Numbered from the stretch's first letter, positions 25,075 through 35,132 are shown. The stretch: DNA of 64,000 nucleotides from Enterocloster alcoholdehydrogenati (GCF_013282095.1 NZ_BLTJ01000016.1:1-64000), one strand, 5' to 3'. The notes: generated from the sequence alone by a model not told the origin. Made by a program: numbers and translations.

Positions 25075-26616
25075 ATGATCGACCTTCTATTCGGTTTCCT
25101 GCCGGCAATCCTCATTATTCTGATCCTCGTTATCATTGTCACCCAGGGCTATGTAAAAGCTCCGCCGGATCACGCCTATATCATCTCCGGCCTCAGGAAG
25201 GAGCCGCGGGTACTGGTAGGCCGGGCCGGGCTTAAGATTCCCTTTTTTGAGCAGCTGGATAAGCTGTATCTGGGGCAGATTACCGTGGATATTAAAACGG
25301 ATGAATTTATTCCCACCAACGATTTCATCAACGTGACCGTGGATGCGGTGGCCAAAATCCGGGTAGCGGATGAGCCGGAACGGATGAAGCTGGCGATGAA
25401 GAACTTCCTGAACAAGGAACCTGCCAAGATCGCCATGGATCTGCAGGATTCCCTTCAGGGAAATATGCGCGAGATCATTGGAACCCTGACGCTGCGCGCT
25501 ATCAACACGGACCGTGACTCCTTCTCTGACCAGGTGATGACAAAAGCCTCCAGAGATATGGAAAAGCTGGGAATCGAAATCCTTTCCTGCAATATCCAGA
25601 ACGTCACCGACGAACACGGCCTGATCCAGGATCTGGGTATGGACAATACCGCCAAGATCCGCAAGGACGCTTCCATCGCAAAGGCGGAAGCGGAGCGGGA
25701 TATCGCCATCGCAAAAGCTGCTGCAGACAAAGCCTCCAATGACGCCCGCGTACTGGCGGAAACGGAGATTGCCCAGAAAAATAATGAACTTGCCATCAAG
25801 AAGGCAGAGCTGCAGAAGGCCTCTGATACGAAAAAGGCGGAGGCAGACGCCGCCTATGAAATTCAGAAGCAGGAGCAGGAAAAGACCATTCAGACTGCTA
25901 CCGTAAATGCTCAGATTGCAAAGACGGAGCGGGAAACTGAGCTGCGCAAACAGGAAGTTGCCGTTCAGCAGCAGGCTTTGGAGGCTGAAATCAACAAAAA
26001 AGCCGACGCCGACCGATACGCCATTGAACAGGCCGCAGCCGCAGAGCTGACCAGACGCCAGCGGGATGCGGAGGCGAAAAAATATGAGCAGGAGAAAGAG
26101 GCGGAAGCAAAAAAGGCTCAGGCAGAGGCCCAGAAATACGCCATGCTGCAGGAAGCCGAGGGTATTCGGGCCAGGGGCGAGGCGGAGGCTGCTGCTATCC
26201 AGGCAAAAGCACTGGCAGAAGCGGAAGGCATGGAAAAGAAGGCCGAGGCGTACCAGAAGTACAACAAGGCCGCTATGGCAGAAATGATGATCAAGGTGCT
26301 GCCGGAAATCGCAGGAAAGATCGCTGAACCCCTGTCCCAGATCGAAAAGATCACTATTATTGGAGGCGGAAACGGCGATCACGGCGTGGGAGACGTAGCC
26401 GGAAATGTACCAGTGGTGATGGCAAAGCTGTTTGAATCCATGAAAGAGGCTACCGGCGTTGACCTGGCAGAAATCATGAAGGCTGATTCATACGATGCCA
26501 AGGTAACCCGCAATGTGAACCTGACCGGAGCGCCTGATATTATCCTTGGACAAAATCCTGCAGGCTGTGAAGCTTCAAGGCTAGGAGAGGACGTGTCCGC
26601 AGATACGCCAGATTAA
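25075..26616 (+). CDS. Flotillin-like SPFH/band 7 protein
   Basis: A membrane-anchored scaffold protein of lipid microdomains (513 aa). An N-terminal hydrophobic segment (residues 4-24) is followed by the SPFH domain (about 25-210) and a long Ala/Glu/Lys-rich coiled coil (about 200-400: repeats such as AEAERDIAIAKAAADKAS), then a Gly-containing flotillin C-terminus. AAAGGAG lies 6 nt before the ATG. It lacks the NfeD-type partner often found next to flotillins, unless it is elsewhere. It is followed by a strong terminator shared with the convergent PL11 gene. Confidence 0.93.
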   Translation: MIDLLFGFLPAILIILILVIIVTQGYVKAPPDHAYIISGLRKEPRVLVGRAGLKIPFFEQLDKLYLGQITVDIKTDEFIPTNDFINVTVDAVAKIRVADEPERMKLAMKNFLNKEPAKIAMDLQDSLQGNMREIIGTLTLRAINTDRDSFSDQVMTKASRDMEKLGIEILSCNIQNVTDEHGLIQDLGMDNTAKIRKDASIAKAEAERDIAIAKAAADKASNDARVLAETEIAQKNNELAIKKAELQKASDTKKAEADAAYEIQKQEQEKTIQTATVNAQIAKTERETELRKQEVAVQQQALEAEINKKADADRYAIEQAAAAELTRRQRDAEAKKYEQEKEAEAKKAQAEAQKYAMLQEAEGIRARGEAEAAAIQAKALAEAEGMEKKAEAYQKYNKAAMAEMMIKVLPEIAGKIAEPLSQIEKITIIGGGNGDHGVGDVAGNVPVVMAKLFESMKEATGVDLAEIMKADSYDAKVTRNVNLTGAPDIILGQNPAGCEASRLGEDVSADTPD

Positions 26617-26618
26617 AC

Positions 26619-26665
26619 AAAGAAGTGTTTTCCATTGGCCAAGGCCGCTGGAAAACACTTCTTTT
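26619..26665. terminator. Bidirectional terminator between flotillin and rhamnogalacturonan lyase genes
   Basis: GAAGTGTTTTCCA (26622-26634) and TGGAAAACACTTC (26649-26661) form a perfect 13-bp stem, with GGCC/GGCC in the loop and T-runs on both outer sides. Suits both convergent genes. Confidence 0.9.
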
Positions 26666-26713
26666 AAAATCAGACGGGGCAGTCCAGGGGATGCTCCAGC
26701 CGGCCCTGCAGGC

Positions 26714-29020
26714 TCATTCTCCCTTATCTGCGGACGGGATACTGAGGGTTGGCACCGGAATCTTCATCAGTTCCTGGTCAAAGCCAATATAAAAGCTGGG
26801 GGTGGGCGACTGATTGTAGCCAGTGGCTTCACTGGCAGCCTGCGTGCGGTACTGAATGTCGTGCATTAACGTATACAGACGGCAGGATGACAGATCTGTG
26901 GTGGTATAAATCCTTATATTTCCCTCTGGTGTCCTCCAGGCCGCCTCTTCTCTCCAGTCCCCGAAGATATCAGCCTGAAAACAGGGATTTCCCTTGGTTC
27001 CATTGATCGAATATACGTCTGTTTTTTCCAGCAGACGAACCTCCTCCTCCTTTTCCCAATCCCATTTTGAAATGTAGACAGAACGCGGCTCAAAGCCATT
27101 GTCATTGGTAAAGGTATGATCCAGAATTTCCCTTCCCAGATCTCCATCCCACCAGATGGTATGGTTTGCCACTGGCATTGCGTGGGAAATGACGGTTCCA
27201 TCCTGGGAAACTACCATGGGGGCCGCCTGACTGCCGCACTTGTTATTAGCCCAGGATTCTGCCCCTTCATACCGCGGATCGATGTCCGCCGCGGCTCCGC
27301 GGCCGATATCTGCCGTGGTAGGGAAAGAAAATACATAGTTTCCGTCGTCTCCGTCGTGCATCTCGATTCCTGCATCCAGAGGCTTATTTTCATGCACCAT
27401 GAAAATTTCCAGCCCCGGGTGTCTTAAGTTAAAATCTCCCACCCGCTCGGCATCTCCGTGGCCTCCGTGCTTTTCCCCATGCTGGCTCAATGAATACAGG
27501 AGTGTGCCGTCGTGATCAACCGTAGCAGAGCCAAAGATCACCTCCTGACAGCCGTCATTATCCACATCAGCCGCTGTCATGGTATGAGCACCCTGATTAT
27601 ACAGGAAACGGTTTTCCCCGCCGTCATCGGAATCAATCTTCCATCTTTGCACCAGTTTATCCTCTGACACATCATAGGCGCAGATCACCGCCCGTGTGTA
27701 GTAGCCTCTGGAAAAAACCGCGCTTGGATGGGTTCCGTCCAGATAGGCCACGCAGCCCAGAAAACGGTCTACCCGGTTTCCATAGGAATCCCCCCAGGAA
27801 GCAACCTCTCCTCTCTGGGGATCGTAATCCACTGTATCCAGGGCGATTCCTGTTTCTCCGTCAAATAAAGTCAGATACTCCGGCCCTGACAGGATACGGC
27901 CCGTTTCATTCCTGTAGTCTGTTACCTGCTCTGTCCCGTCAATGGGTTTTCCCGCCCCATCCCTGGTTCCATCAGCTGTTTTACAGATCATCTCCGCTTT
28001 CCCATCTCCGTCAAAATCGTATACCTGAAACTGGGTGTAATGGGCGCCTGCACGAATATTGATCCCCAGATCCACCCTCCACAGCAGAGTACCGTCCAGC
28101 TTATAACAGTCGATATAAACCGGCGCGGTGCAGCCGTCTTTGGAATTATCCTGAGAAAGGCCGTCCCACATGACAAACAGCTCATACTGTCCGTCTCCGT
28201 CTGCATCCGCTGTAAGGGTATCATTGGGGGTATATTCATATTCCTGTGTTACCTTTTCATCGTGGTATGGCTCCGGTTTCTGAAGCTTTACCTCCAGATA
28301 CTGATCTGACCATACCTTTACAGGCCTGCATGGGGGCTGCTCTATCTCCCCGATCACTGCCCGTACAGTATAGGAGGCATCAGCCGTGCCCTCCTTATCC
28401 AGATAATTGGAATTTTCACCGGCCGAAACCTGTGCAATCAGGCAGCCGTCACGGTACAGCTCATACGCCGCGCCTGCGGCATATTCGTCGGCTGTGATCC
28501 TCCAGCTGGCAAATACTCCCTGTTCCGTAAGGACGGCTGTCAGCCCGCGGTCCAGATATTCCGCCTGAGGCTTAAAGTTTTTTTGAATGCCTGCCAAAAC
28601 TGCCTCAGAGGGCGCCGATTTTCCATTTTCATCTACGGCCACTACTTTAAAATAACGTTCCATATGAGTGGGCTTTTCGTAGACGAAAGTAGTTGCCTTT
28701 GTTTTTCCGGCCAGTGCATACCCCTCGGTTCCCTCAAGATCTGTCCGGTTCCGGTCTGACCAGTATATCCAGTATTCTAAAGCGCCATCTGAGGCTTCCC
28801 ACTGGAGAGTTGTGCTGTCCTTTGTCAGACGGCGAACCTTCAGTGACGTAGGGGACTGTAATTTTTCCTCCCCCTGTATTTCCTCCGCCTCCTGCGCGCG
28901 TTCTGCCGAAACTGCGCTCTGTCCGGCAGCTGTTCCCGGAAAACCCGCTGCGATCACTGCTGACGCTGTAAGGGCTGCGCCAAAAAATACGGCAGGTCTT
29001 CTTCTCCATTTTCCTCTCAT
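26714..29020 (-). CDS. Rhamnogalacturonan lyase, polysaccharide lyase family 11, secreted
   Basis: A 768-aa secreted enzyme that cleaves the rhamnogalacturonan I backbone of pectin by beta-elimination. A signal peptide (about 1-32) is followed by a fibronectin type III-like domain (about 55-145) and the PL11 catalytic region from about 150. The latter has the repeated calcium-binding blades typical of the family, such as DADGDGQYELFVMWD, DFDGDGKAEMICK and DVDNDGCQEVIFG, and the conserved QFQVYDFDGDGKAEM stretch. AGGAGAGGAG precedes the start. It faces the pectin-related two-component operon and the PL9 gene, which supports a local pectin-use module. Confidence 0.93.
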   Translation of the reverse strand: MRGKWRRRPAVFFGAALTASAVIAAGFPGTAAGQSAVSAERAQEAEEIQGEEKLQSPTSLKVRRLTKDSTTLQWEASDGALEYWIYWSDRNRTDLEGTEGYALAGKTKATTFVYEKPTHMERYFKVVAVDENGKSAPSEAVLAGIQKNFKPQAEYLDRGLTAVLTEQGVFASWRITADEYAAGAAYELYRDGCLIAQVSAGENSNYLDKEGTADASYTVRAVIGEIEQPPCRPVKVWSDQYLEVKLQKPEPYHDEKVTQEYEYTPNDTLTADADGDGQYELFVMWDGLSQDNSKDGCTAPVYIDCYKLDGTLLWRVDLGINIRAGAHYTQFQVYDFDGDGKAEMICKTADGTRDGAGKPIDGTEQVTDYRNETGRILSGPEYLTLFDGETGIALDTVDYDPQRGEVASWGDSYGNRVDRFLGCVAYLDGTHPSAVFSRGYYTRAVICAYDVSEDKLVQRWKIDSDDGGENRFLYNQGAHTMTAADVDNDGCQEVIFGSATVDHDGTLLYSLSQHGEKHGGHGDAERVGDFNLRHPGLEIFMVHENKPLDAGIEMHDGDDGNYVFSFPTTADIGRGAAADIDPRYEGAESWANNKCGSQAAPMVVSQDGTVISHAMPVANHTIWWDGDLGREILDHTFTNDNGFEPRSVYISKWDWEKEEEVRLLEKTDVYSINGTKGNPCFQADIFGDWREEAAWRTPEGNIRIYTTTDLSSCRLYTLMHDIQYRTQAASEATGYNQSPTPSFYIGFDQELMKIPVPTLSIPSADKGE

Positions 29021-29112
29021 CTTCCTTCTCCTCTCCTCTTACTATCCAGCTGCCCCGTTTCCCCTGCATATGGTTCCAATATCTGCCGCCGGATGGTCTT
29101 TTTGCTGGTTTG

Positions 29113-29142
29113 AGCATACAAAAAGTCTTTTTGATTTGTAAA
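29113..29142 (-). promoter_or_regulatory. Possible promoter of the PL11 gene
   Basis: On the minus strand TTTACA (29137-29142), 18 nt, TATGCT (29113-29118), about 95 bp upstream of the start. Confidence 0.4.
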
Positions 29143-29170
29143 GTCTCATTTTATAGCCGTTTTTTTCATC

Positions 29171-29211
29171 AAAAAAGTCCGGGACCCCTGAATAACAGGG
29201 GATTCCCGGAC
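29171..29211 (-). terminator. Terminator of the two-component operon
   Basis: On the minus strand GTCCGGGA pairs with TCCCGGAC and CCCCTG with CAGGGG around a short loop, followed directly by six T. It lies just past the histidine-kinase stop codon (29306). Confidence 0.9.
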
Positions 29212-29305
29212 ATCTGTCCAAATAGTTATCAATATCTTTCCTTAACGTTCCTTACCCTTTTTGAAAATACTCCTTTTATTTTCTGTTTTACCCTTAGAAC
29301 TTATC

Positions 29306-31747
29306 TTAAGAGTCCTTGGTTTCATCCTCCGGCCGGGCAGTTTCATTTTCTGCATTTTCTTCCAGAATTTCATTTTCTTCCGGATCCCACCAGGCAAATT
29401 TCTCCGGGACAGGGGGATGGGAGGTTTCCGAGAGAGGCGCCGCTGCCTCCGATACCAGTGGAGATTCCTGTGTTTCCTCCCTCCACCGCACCGTCACCTT
29501 AAAGATATCCTCTTCCAGCTCCAGCTCCATGGTTCCGCCCTGGGCCTCAGTGAAGCTTCTGGCGATGGCCAGACCCAGGCCGGAGCCTTCTGTGTTGCGG
29601 GACTGATCCCCCCGGACAAAACGGTCGGTAAGCTCCTGCGGCGACACCTTCAGTTCATTTTCCGAGATGTTCCGCATGGTGACAGCCACATAACCGCCTT
29701 CCTCCCGTCTGGCCTGTATATAAGCCCTCGTTCCCCGCATGGCATACTTTGTAATGTTCACCATCAGGTTTTCAAAGATACGGCAGGTTTTCTGGCCGTC
29801 CAGCCGCAAAGTCAGCTTTTCATCCGGCAGTGTAAAACGGAAGTCCACGCCGCTGGCCTCAATCTTATCCGCCAGCTCATAGCGCACCTGCTTGATGAGG
29901 CTTACGATATCCACTGAGTCCAGATGGAGCGTCACTGTACCGCTGTTTGCCTTGCTGATCTCAAAGAGATCCTCAATCAGTTCTTTTAAGCGCATAGATT
30001 TACGGTCTAAAACTTCAATATAAGAATCCCGCTCCTCCTTTGTAATATTTTCCTGCTTAAGCAGATTGATATAGGTGATAATCGCTGTTAAGGGGGTCTT
30101 AAGGTCGTGGGACACATTTGTAATCAGCTCTGACTTGGTTTTCTCGCTTTTTACCTCCTGTGCCACAGCCTTTTTAAAACCGTCTCTGATATGGGATATC
30201 TGCTCCTTGAATGGCTCAAAAACTCCCAGATCCTCAGCGAACTCCACATCCAGATCGCCCTCGGCCATATCATGGATTCCCTTTAGAAGGAGCTGATACC
30301 TCTCCTGCATCTGTCCCCAGTATTTCTTTAAAAGGATAAACAGCACCAGTGAATAGATAACAAGAGCGCCAATCCCCCAGAACCACAGGCAGGAGATCAG
30401 GGCCAAAATGATAAAGTTGGCAATGACCGCCTTTCCTATAATTCTGGTAGAACGGCTTTCCCAGTCTGTATTGGAAAAAAGATCCAGCCCTTTGCAGACC
30501 CACCGCTTGCACCAGCGCAAAAACCGTCCAAGCCAGGTTCTCTCCTTAAAATAACGCCAAAGCCCCAGGGTAAAGACCGCGCGGATACAGGTAATTCCCC
30601 AGCAGAGAACCCCATAGATCACCATCCAGAACAGAAGGTTAAGAAGGAGCGTCAGCATATCTGCCGCGCCTTTCGCAAAGCCAGCCTTCATCCACTCATC
30701 CGTAATACGTCCGTCCATGGTAGCCCGGATCAGGTCTGCCGGAATACTGCTGATCACCGTTGCAAACCACAGACACCCCAGCATACTCAAAGGCTCGAAG
30801 GAAAGACGGCACAGGGCGCTGCGCCCGATCTGAAGGGAGCGGATCCCAGGAAGAACCAGGGCGATCACTGTCACAATCGCTGTGATGCTCCACAGCACCA
30901 TAAAATATCCGCCGCCCTGATAATCCCAGCTATTAAGCATAACGGAATCCTCTGCCATGCCCGCGGCGCCTGACGTTCCTCTTCCAAGTACAGACAGCTC
31001 ACACAGAAACTGTATCTTTATGTTTTCCGGGCCCTTAAATTCCGCTCCGCTGGTGCGATACTGGCTTCCCAGCCGGGATGCCACCGGATCATAAAACTCA
31101 TAAGAGTTCATCGCCTGATACAGGCGGCTGCAGGCATCCTCGGCTCCTGCAAGGCCGGTTACTGCCAGGCGTCCTCCTGTGGAAAATTCTGCTGTAAATC
31201 TGATTTGATCCCCGGAAGGTTCACCTGCAAATACGCTCTGAGGATCGGTTACATTGCTTCGGAGGTATTCTCCATTTTCTCCCATTACCGCATAACGGAT
31301 CAGAGTGCCGTTATACTTCTCATACATCTCCTGCCACCGGCGGCCAAGATCCGTAATCTGCCCCTGTATCTGCCGCAAGGTTTCTGTTTCCTCCTCGGAG
31401 TCAGACCATTCTGCCGTGTCCGCCCCCTCATTCTCCTGGGCCAGCCTTAGCTTCTCATCCAGCCCCGGATAGAAAGTCTGGGAAAATGAAAGGATTCTCC
31501 CGTTTTCTTCCTGCTTCTGCTGATGCCAGATCACATAGCTGAAATTCATGATCTGGGTAGCCAGTCGTTCAAACTCGCTGTTTTCGTTTTCCCGCTGTGT
31601 CTGATCTGCGCTCTTTTGTTCTATGGCCTTCTGACGCATATAGGGGTACGAGCTCACCGTTGCCGCCGCCATAACGGCTGTCAAAAGGATGAGCAGAAGA
31701 ATCCCCAGCCAATGCCTGTCACGGCTGTTTTTCAATTTTGTATCCAA
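29306..31747 (-). CDS. Sensor histidine kinase, multi-pass
   Basis: An 813-aa membrane sensor. One transmembrane helix lies at about 14-36, then a large extracytoplasmic domain (about 37-275, with WQEMYEKYNGTLIRYAVMGENG), several further transmembrane helices to about residue 475, a HAMP-like linker, a HisKA domain with NVSHDLKTPLTAI (His near 548) and a HATPase domain with GSGLGLAIARSF. A Glu/Pro-rich tail of about 60 residues ends the protein. Its 5' end overlaps the response-regulator gene by 29 bp. The ligand is unknown; the pectinase genes on both sides suggest a pectin-related or cell-envelope cue. Confidence 0.92.
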   Translation of the reverse strand: MDTKLKNSRDRHWLGILLLILLTAVMAAATVSSYPYMRQKAIEQKSADQTQRENENSEFERLATQIMNFSYVIWHQQKQEENGRILSFSQTFYPGLDEKLRLAQENEGADTAEWSDSEEETETLRQIQGQITDLGRRWQEMYEKYNGTLIRYAVMGENGEYLRSNVTDPQSVFAGEPSGDQIRFTAEFSTGGRLAVTGLAGAEDACSRLYQAMNSYEFYDPVASRLGSQYRTSGAEFKGPENIKIQFLCELSVLGRGTSGAAGMAEDSVMLNSWDYQGGGYFMVLWSITAIVTVIALVLPGIRSLQIGRSALCRLSFEPLSMLGCLWFATVISSIPADLIRATMDGRITDEWMKAGFAKGAADMLTLLLNLLFWMVIYGVLCWGITCIRAVFTLGLWRYFKERTWLGRFLRWCKRWVCKGLDLFSNTDWESRSTRIIGKAVIANFIILALISCLWFWGIGALVIYSLVLFILLKKYWGQMQERYQLLLKGIHDMAEGDLDVEFAEDLGVFEPFKEQISHIRDGFKKAVAQEVKSEKTKSELITNVSHDLKTPLTAIITYINLLKQENITKEERDSYIEVLDRKSMRLKELIEDLFEISKANSGTVTLHLDSVDIVSLIKQVRYELADKIEASGVDFRFTLPDEKLTLRLDGQKTCRIFENLMVNITKYAMRGTRAYIQARREEGGYVAVTMRNISENELKVSPQELTDRFVRGDQSRNTEGSGLGLAIARSFTEAQGGTMELELEEDIFKVTVRWREETQESPLVSEAAAPLSETSHPPVPEKFAWWDPEENEILEENAENETARPEDETKDS

Positions 31748-32429
31748 CCCCCCACACCACCTTTATATGTTTTGGTTCTTTCGGATTGACTTCTATCTTT
31801 TCCCGGAGGTTCCGTATATGGACCATAACCGTATCCGTGTTGATGGCCCGCTCATTCCACACACGCTCATAGATTTCCTCAGCTGGAAAAACACGGCCTG
31901 GATTGCGGATTAAAAGCAGCAGGATCTTAAATTCTATGGGAGTCACCTTTACCGGCCGGTCATCAATGGTAACGCTTACCGTATCCTCATTTACCTCCAG
32001 TCCACCTGCCTGGTAGATCCTGGAGCTTTCCTCTGCCTTAGAGTGGATACGGTCCATGAAACGGTGATACCGCCGCAGATGAGAGTTGACCCTGGCTAAA
32101 AGCTCCATGGGCGTAAACGGTTTTGTAATGTAGTCGTCTGCTCCCATATTCAGCCCCAGGATCTTATCCACCTCTTCGGATTTCGCTGAGAGAAAGAGCA
32201 CCGGAAAGTCATAGGTCTCCCGCAGTCTGGCCGTCATGGTGATCCCGTCCATCCGCGGCATCATCACATCTACGATGGCAAGGTCGATCTCATGATTTTT
32301 GAGGATCTCCAGCCCTTCCAAACCATCGGCGGCCTGATAAACCTGGTATCCCTGGCTCTTTAAAAAGATCTCTACTCCTTCTCTTATTTCCTTATCATCC
32401 TCCACTAACAGGATACGATCCCCGCTCAT
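31719..32429 (-). CDS. OmpR/PhoB-type response regulator
   Basis: A 236-aa DNA-binding response regulator. The receiver domain (about 1-115) has the acidic pair ED, the phospho-acceptor in AIVDVMMPRMDG and the Lys of DDYITKPF; the winged-helix domain (about 135-233) has the usual VTPIEFKILLLLIRNPGRVF and DTVMVHIRNLREKI. The ATG at 32429 is preferred because AGGAGG lies 8 nt away; the ATG at 32435 is too close. It is the first gene of the pair with the kinase. Target genes are probably the adjacent lyases, but no repeated binding site was identified. Confidence 0.94.
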   Translation of the reverse strand: MSGDRILLVEDDKEIREGVEIFLKSQGYQVYQAADGLEGLEILKNHEIDLAIVDVMMPRMDGITMTARLRETYDFPVLFLSAKSEEVDKILGLNMGADDYITKPFTPMELLARVNSHLRRYHRFMDRIHSKAEESSRIYQAGGLEVNEDTVSVTIDDRPVKVTPIEFKILLLLIRNPGRVFPAEEIYERVWNERAINTDTVMVHIRNLREKIEVNPKEPKHIKVVWGVGYKIEKQP

Positions 32430-32592
32430 ATACATTTCCTCCTTACACTCATATGATAGAATACAAAATCAAAGATAGGGTGCATAAAATTTAAAAGACT
32501 TTCTAAAGAATGATTGTAGCATTTTAAAAGACCGGCTGCAAGGCCAAACCAGAGGGCTGCGGCAGGCTAAGGGCACGAATGTCAGACATACC

Positions 32593-32641
32593 GTTAAAAA
32601 AACAGAGGCAGCCCATAGAGGCGTCCTCTGTCCTTTTTATC
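32593..32641 (-). terminator. Terminator of the PL9-type lyase gene
   Basis: On the minus strand ACAGAGG pairs with CCTCTGT around a 25-nt partly paired loop, followed by seven T. It begins 3 bp after the stop codon at 32644. Confidence 0.8.
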
Positions 32642-32643
32642 TC

Positions 32644-35016
32644 TTATTTTCTTTCCAACAATCCATGCATCTGAATCGATCCATCTTCTGCCCGTTCCGG
32701 CATTACGCTGGTATCCAGTGATACGAACCAGTCGTCGGCTACCTTCTCGCCTTTGCTGTTTTCGTATGCCTTGTCCGCCTCATTGTAGAAGTAATTGGTT
32801 TCGTTGTAAATACCGCTTTCCTCCTGACCCTTCAGCCGAATATCCTCGCTGTGGCCTTCCCCTGTACCGTAGGAGATATTTCCCTCTGCCACATAAGCGG
32901 TATCCGCCCGGTTGGATGTATAAATGGCAATATTGGGGCCTTCATTATTGAAGGAAACATTGTTATAGATCTCGATGTCCGGGCAGCTGTTAGAGTCGAT
33001 GCCCTTTGCCTTATTTTCGTAAGAAATGCTGTTCCTTAATACATGGTGGCCGCTGATGCCGCTGCCTCCCATCTTAAAGCCGTTTCCGTTTCCTGCGTTG
33101 ACCACATTTCCGGAAGCGTCATATACATAGCCGTTTTTAAATGCTACGCAGTCCTCGATGGTCACTGCCCCGATCTTTCCCGTAGCAATCTTGGCAAAGA
33201 GATCCCAGCCGTCATCAGCATTATAAGCCGCGATACAGCCCCTGAATACATTTCCCTCCCCGCAGGTCAGCTTGGCGGCAAATCCATCTGCATCCTCCAT
33301 GGCCTCATCGCAGTTATTATAAGAAGTACAGTTTAATACCAGGTTGTCCGAGGGCCACAAGTCAATGGTCTCCTCCGAGGTGCCGCTGATCTGAAGGCCG
33401 GTATTTCCATTGTTGTAAGTCTGAATCCCCTCTAAAATATTGTGGTGGCCTGAAAGGCGGATTCCGCAGTTTCCGTCGGAAGCATTGCATACCTGGATAT
33501 TTTTGATATGCCAGTAATCGCCCCAGATCTGAAGGCCGGATCCCTCCTTTGCAAAGTCTAAGATCACCGTTTCTCCCTCTGCGGGCTGCAGGGTAACAGG
33601 CGCTTCCTCGGTTCCGTTTACGCCCCGTAAAACAGTAAGACCTTCCTTAAAGGTATACGTACCGCCTTCCATGATAAAGGTCTGGCCGGGAGCCGCATAG
33701 CAGAAAGCCGTAGCCAGATCCACCGGCGCTTCTTTCGTTCCGGTTCCATCCGCTGTTCCATCCTTTGAAATGTAAACCGTATCACCGGACAGGATGCGGC
33801 AGTTTACCGTCTCGTCAAAGGAAACGGTTCCATAGTCTGCAAGCTCTGTATATTCGTTGATCTTATATCCCTCTTTTGGGGTGAAGGCAATGACAAAATG
33901 ATTCTCCCCTTCTGTCACCGGGTATGTTCCCTTTACAGGAACACCGGCCTTTACCTCCAGGGTATCCAGCTTATTGCCTGTGCTGTCAGAGATCACGGCA
34001 GAACCATCGGCATTTGTCTTAAAGGAAAGAGGATACTCCTTTAAGCCAGTGGTATTGGAAGAAAGGAAGTTAAAGCTTACCTTTTCCTTCTCCATGGGGC
34101 GCTCCTGCGCCGGTTCGTCCTTGGCGGGATCTGTCACCTCAAACTCAATATTACTAAAGGTTGCGTTGCAGCCTCTTGCAACGGCAAATCCTGCATACAC
34201 CTGGTCATCGATCACGTTAAGGTTCTCAGAACCATACAGGGTATGGGACATTTCATTCCCATCTTTGTCATAGTAAACTGCCTGATAGCCTGTATTGTTC
34301 TTTCTCAGCTCCATGGTATAGGTCTCGCCTGCTGTCAGCAGGGTCTCCTTGTCAAACGCCTCTGAATCCAGGGTCAGCTTTCCTGCGTCCGGCGGCGTAG
34401 TATCTGACTCCACACCTGTAATCATACGGTAGCCGATGCCGTCCTTCATGGAGGTCTTGGTTCCATCCTCATCATAATAGTTCAGGCTGCTGCCAATCAC
34501 AGCGGCGGAATTGGTAAAAAACGCGCAGTCTGACACGCCGTTTTCCCCAATACTGTCTCTGGCAAGAATCGCCACGCCTTCCTGGCCGTCCGGCTTTGGA
34601 TTGATGTAGTCAATGGTTACATCTGCCTTTAAACGGAAGTTCTCTGCCTTTGGGTCGATGGTTGTATAGTAAAATGAAATGCCGTCATATCCCTCTCCCG
34701 CAGCAAACTTACCGCCCTTTTTGTCGATGCTTCCATCCTCTTTTACCGTGCAGGAAGTAAGAGAAATCCCGTTTTCCAGGCTGCCTCCCGCTGCCATGGT
34801 ATTTGTTTTCTCATCGGTAGATGTACCGAAATAGGTAAACTGCCAGGTATGATCCTCTGCTGATTTTGTTCCGGAAGCCTTTGCTGATTCTGCCTCTGTC
34901 TGAACCGCTGTCTCTTCTGCAGTGGCATCTGCTTTCCCGGCGCTCTTGCTGCAGCCCTGAAGGCCCGCAAATGCAAGGCCTATGAGCAGGATCGCTCCGA
35001 TGTCTCGTTTCTTCAT
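32644..35016 (-). CDS. Pectate lyase-like parallel beta-helix lipoprotein (PL9 type)
   Basis: A 790-aa secreted lipoprotein. The type II signal peptide MKKRDIGAILLIGLAFAGLQGC is followed by a laminin-G-like N-terminal part (about 55-300), a linker and a right-handed beta-helix from about residue 415 (YISKDGTADGTGTKEAPV). The segment DADGFAAKLTCGEGNVFRGC, followed by AYNADDGWDLFAK, is characteristic of PL9 pectate/exopolygalacturonate lyases; its Asp residues bind catalytic calcium. The start at 35016 has GAGGGAG upstream and fits the lipoprotein signal; the longer frame to 35106 lies too close to the promoter. A perfect promoter followed by a cre site indicates carbon catabolite repression. 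Confidence 0.87.
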   Translation of the reverse strand: MKKRDIGAILLIGLAFAGLQGCSKSAGKADATAEETAVQTEAESAKASGTKSAEDHTWQFTYFGTSTDEKTNTMAAGGSLENGISLTSCTVKEDGSIDKKGGKFAAGEGYDGISFYYTTIDPKAENFRLKADVTIDYINPKPDGQEGVAILARDSIGENGVSDCAFFTNSAAVIGSSLNYYDEDGTKTSMKDGIGYRMITGVESDTTPPDAGKLTLDSEAFDKETLLTAGETYTMELRKNNTGYQAVYYDKDGNEMSHTLYGSENLNVIDDQVYAGFAVARGCNATFSNIEFEVTDPAKDEPAQERPMEKEKVSFNFLSSNTTGLKEYPLSFKTNADGSAVISDSTGNKLDTLEVKAGVPVKGTYPVTEGENHFVIAFTPKEGYKINEYTELADYGTVSFDETVNCRILSGDTVYISKDGTADGTGTKEAPVDLATAFCYAAPGQTFIMEGGTYTFKEGLTVLRGVNGTEEAPVTLQPAEGETVILDFAKEGSGLQIWGDYWHIKNIQVCNASDGNCGIRLSGHHNILEGIQTYNNGNTGLQISGTSEETIDLWPSDNLVLNCTSYNNCDEAMEDADGFAAKLTCGEGNVFRGCIAAYNADDGWDLFAKIATGKIGAVTIEDCVAFKNGYVYDASGNVVNAGNGNGFKMGGSGISGHHVLRNSISYENKAKGIDSNSCPDIEIYNNVSFNNEGPNIAIYTSNRADTAYVAEGNISYGTGEGHSEDIRLKGQEESGIYNETNYFYNEADKAYENSKGEKVADDWFVSLDTSVMPERAEDGSIQMHGLLERK

Positions 35017-35106
35017 GTCTTGTTCTCCCTCTTTCATACAAATTCCATGGCTGTACCGTCTGGCCGGGACGGGAGGGCCATGTGGGCTCAATAATGCATT
35101 TTCCAT

Positions 35107-35120
35107 TGTAAACGCTTACA
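35107..35120. promoter_or_regulatory. Catabolite response element (cre) of the PL9 gene
   Basis: TGTAAACGCTTACA matches the CcpA cre consensus TGWAANCGNTNWCA at every position. It lies 12 bp downstream of the -10, at about +6 to +19, a place where CcpA blocks elongation or clearance. Confidence 0.85.
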
Positions 35121-35132
35121 ATTATAGGGTGC

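Noticed and set aside
25087-26382. Open frame of 431 codons on the minus strand opposite the flotillin gene
   Set aside because: It is fully antisense to a clear flotillin; the frame is open only because the coiled-coil region is rich in Ala, Glu and Lys codons. The product is a Leu/Phe-rich string with no family resemblance.
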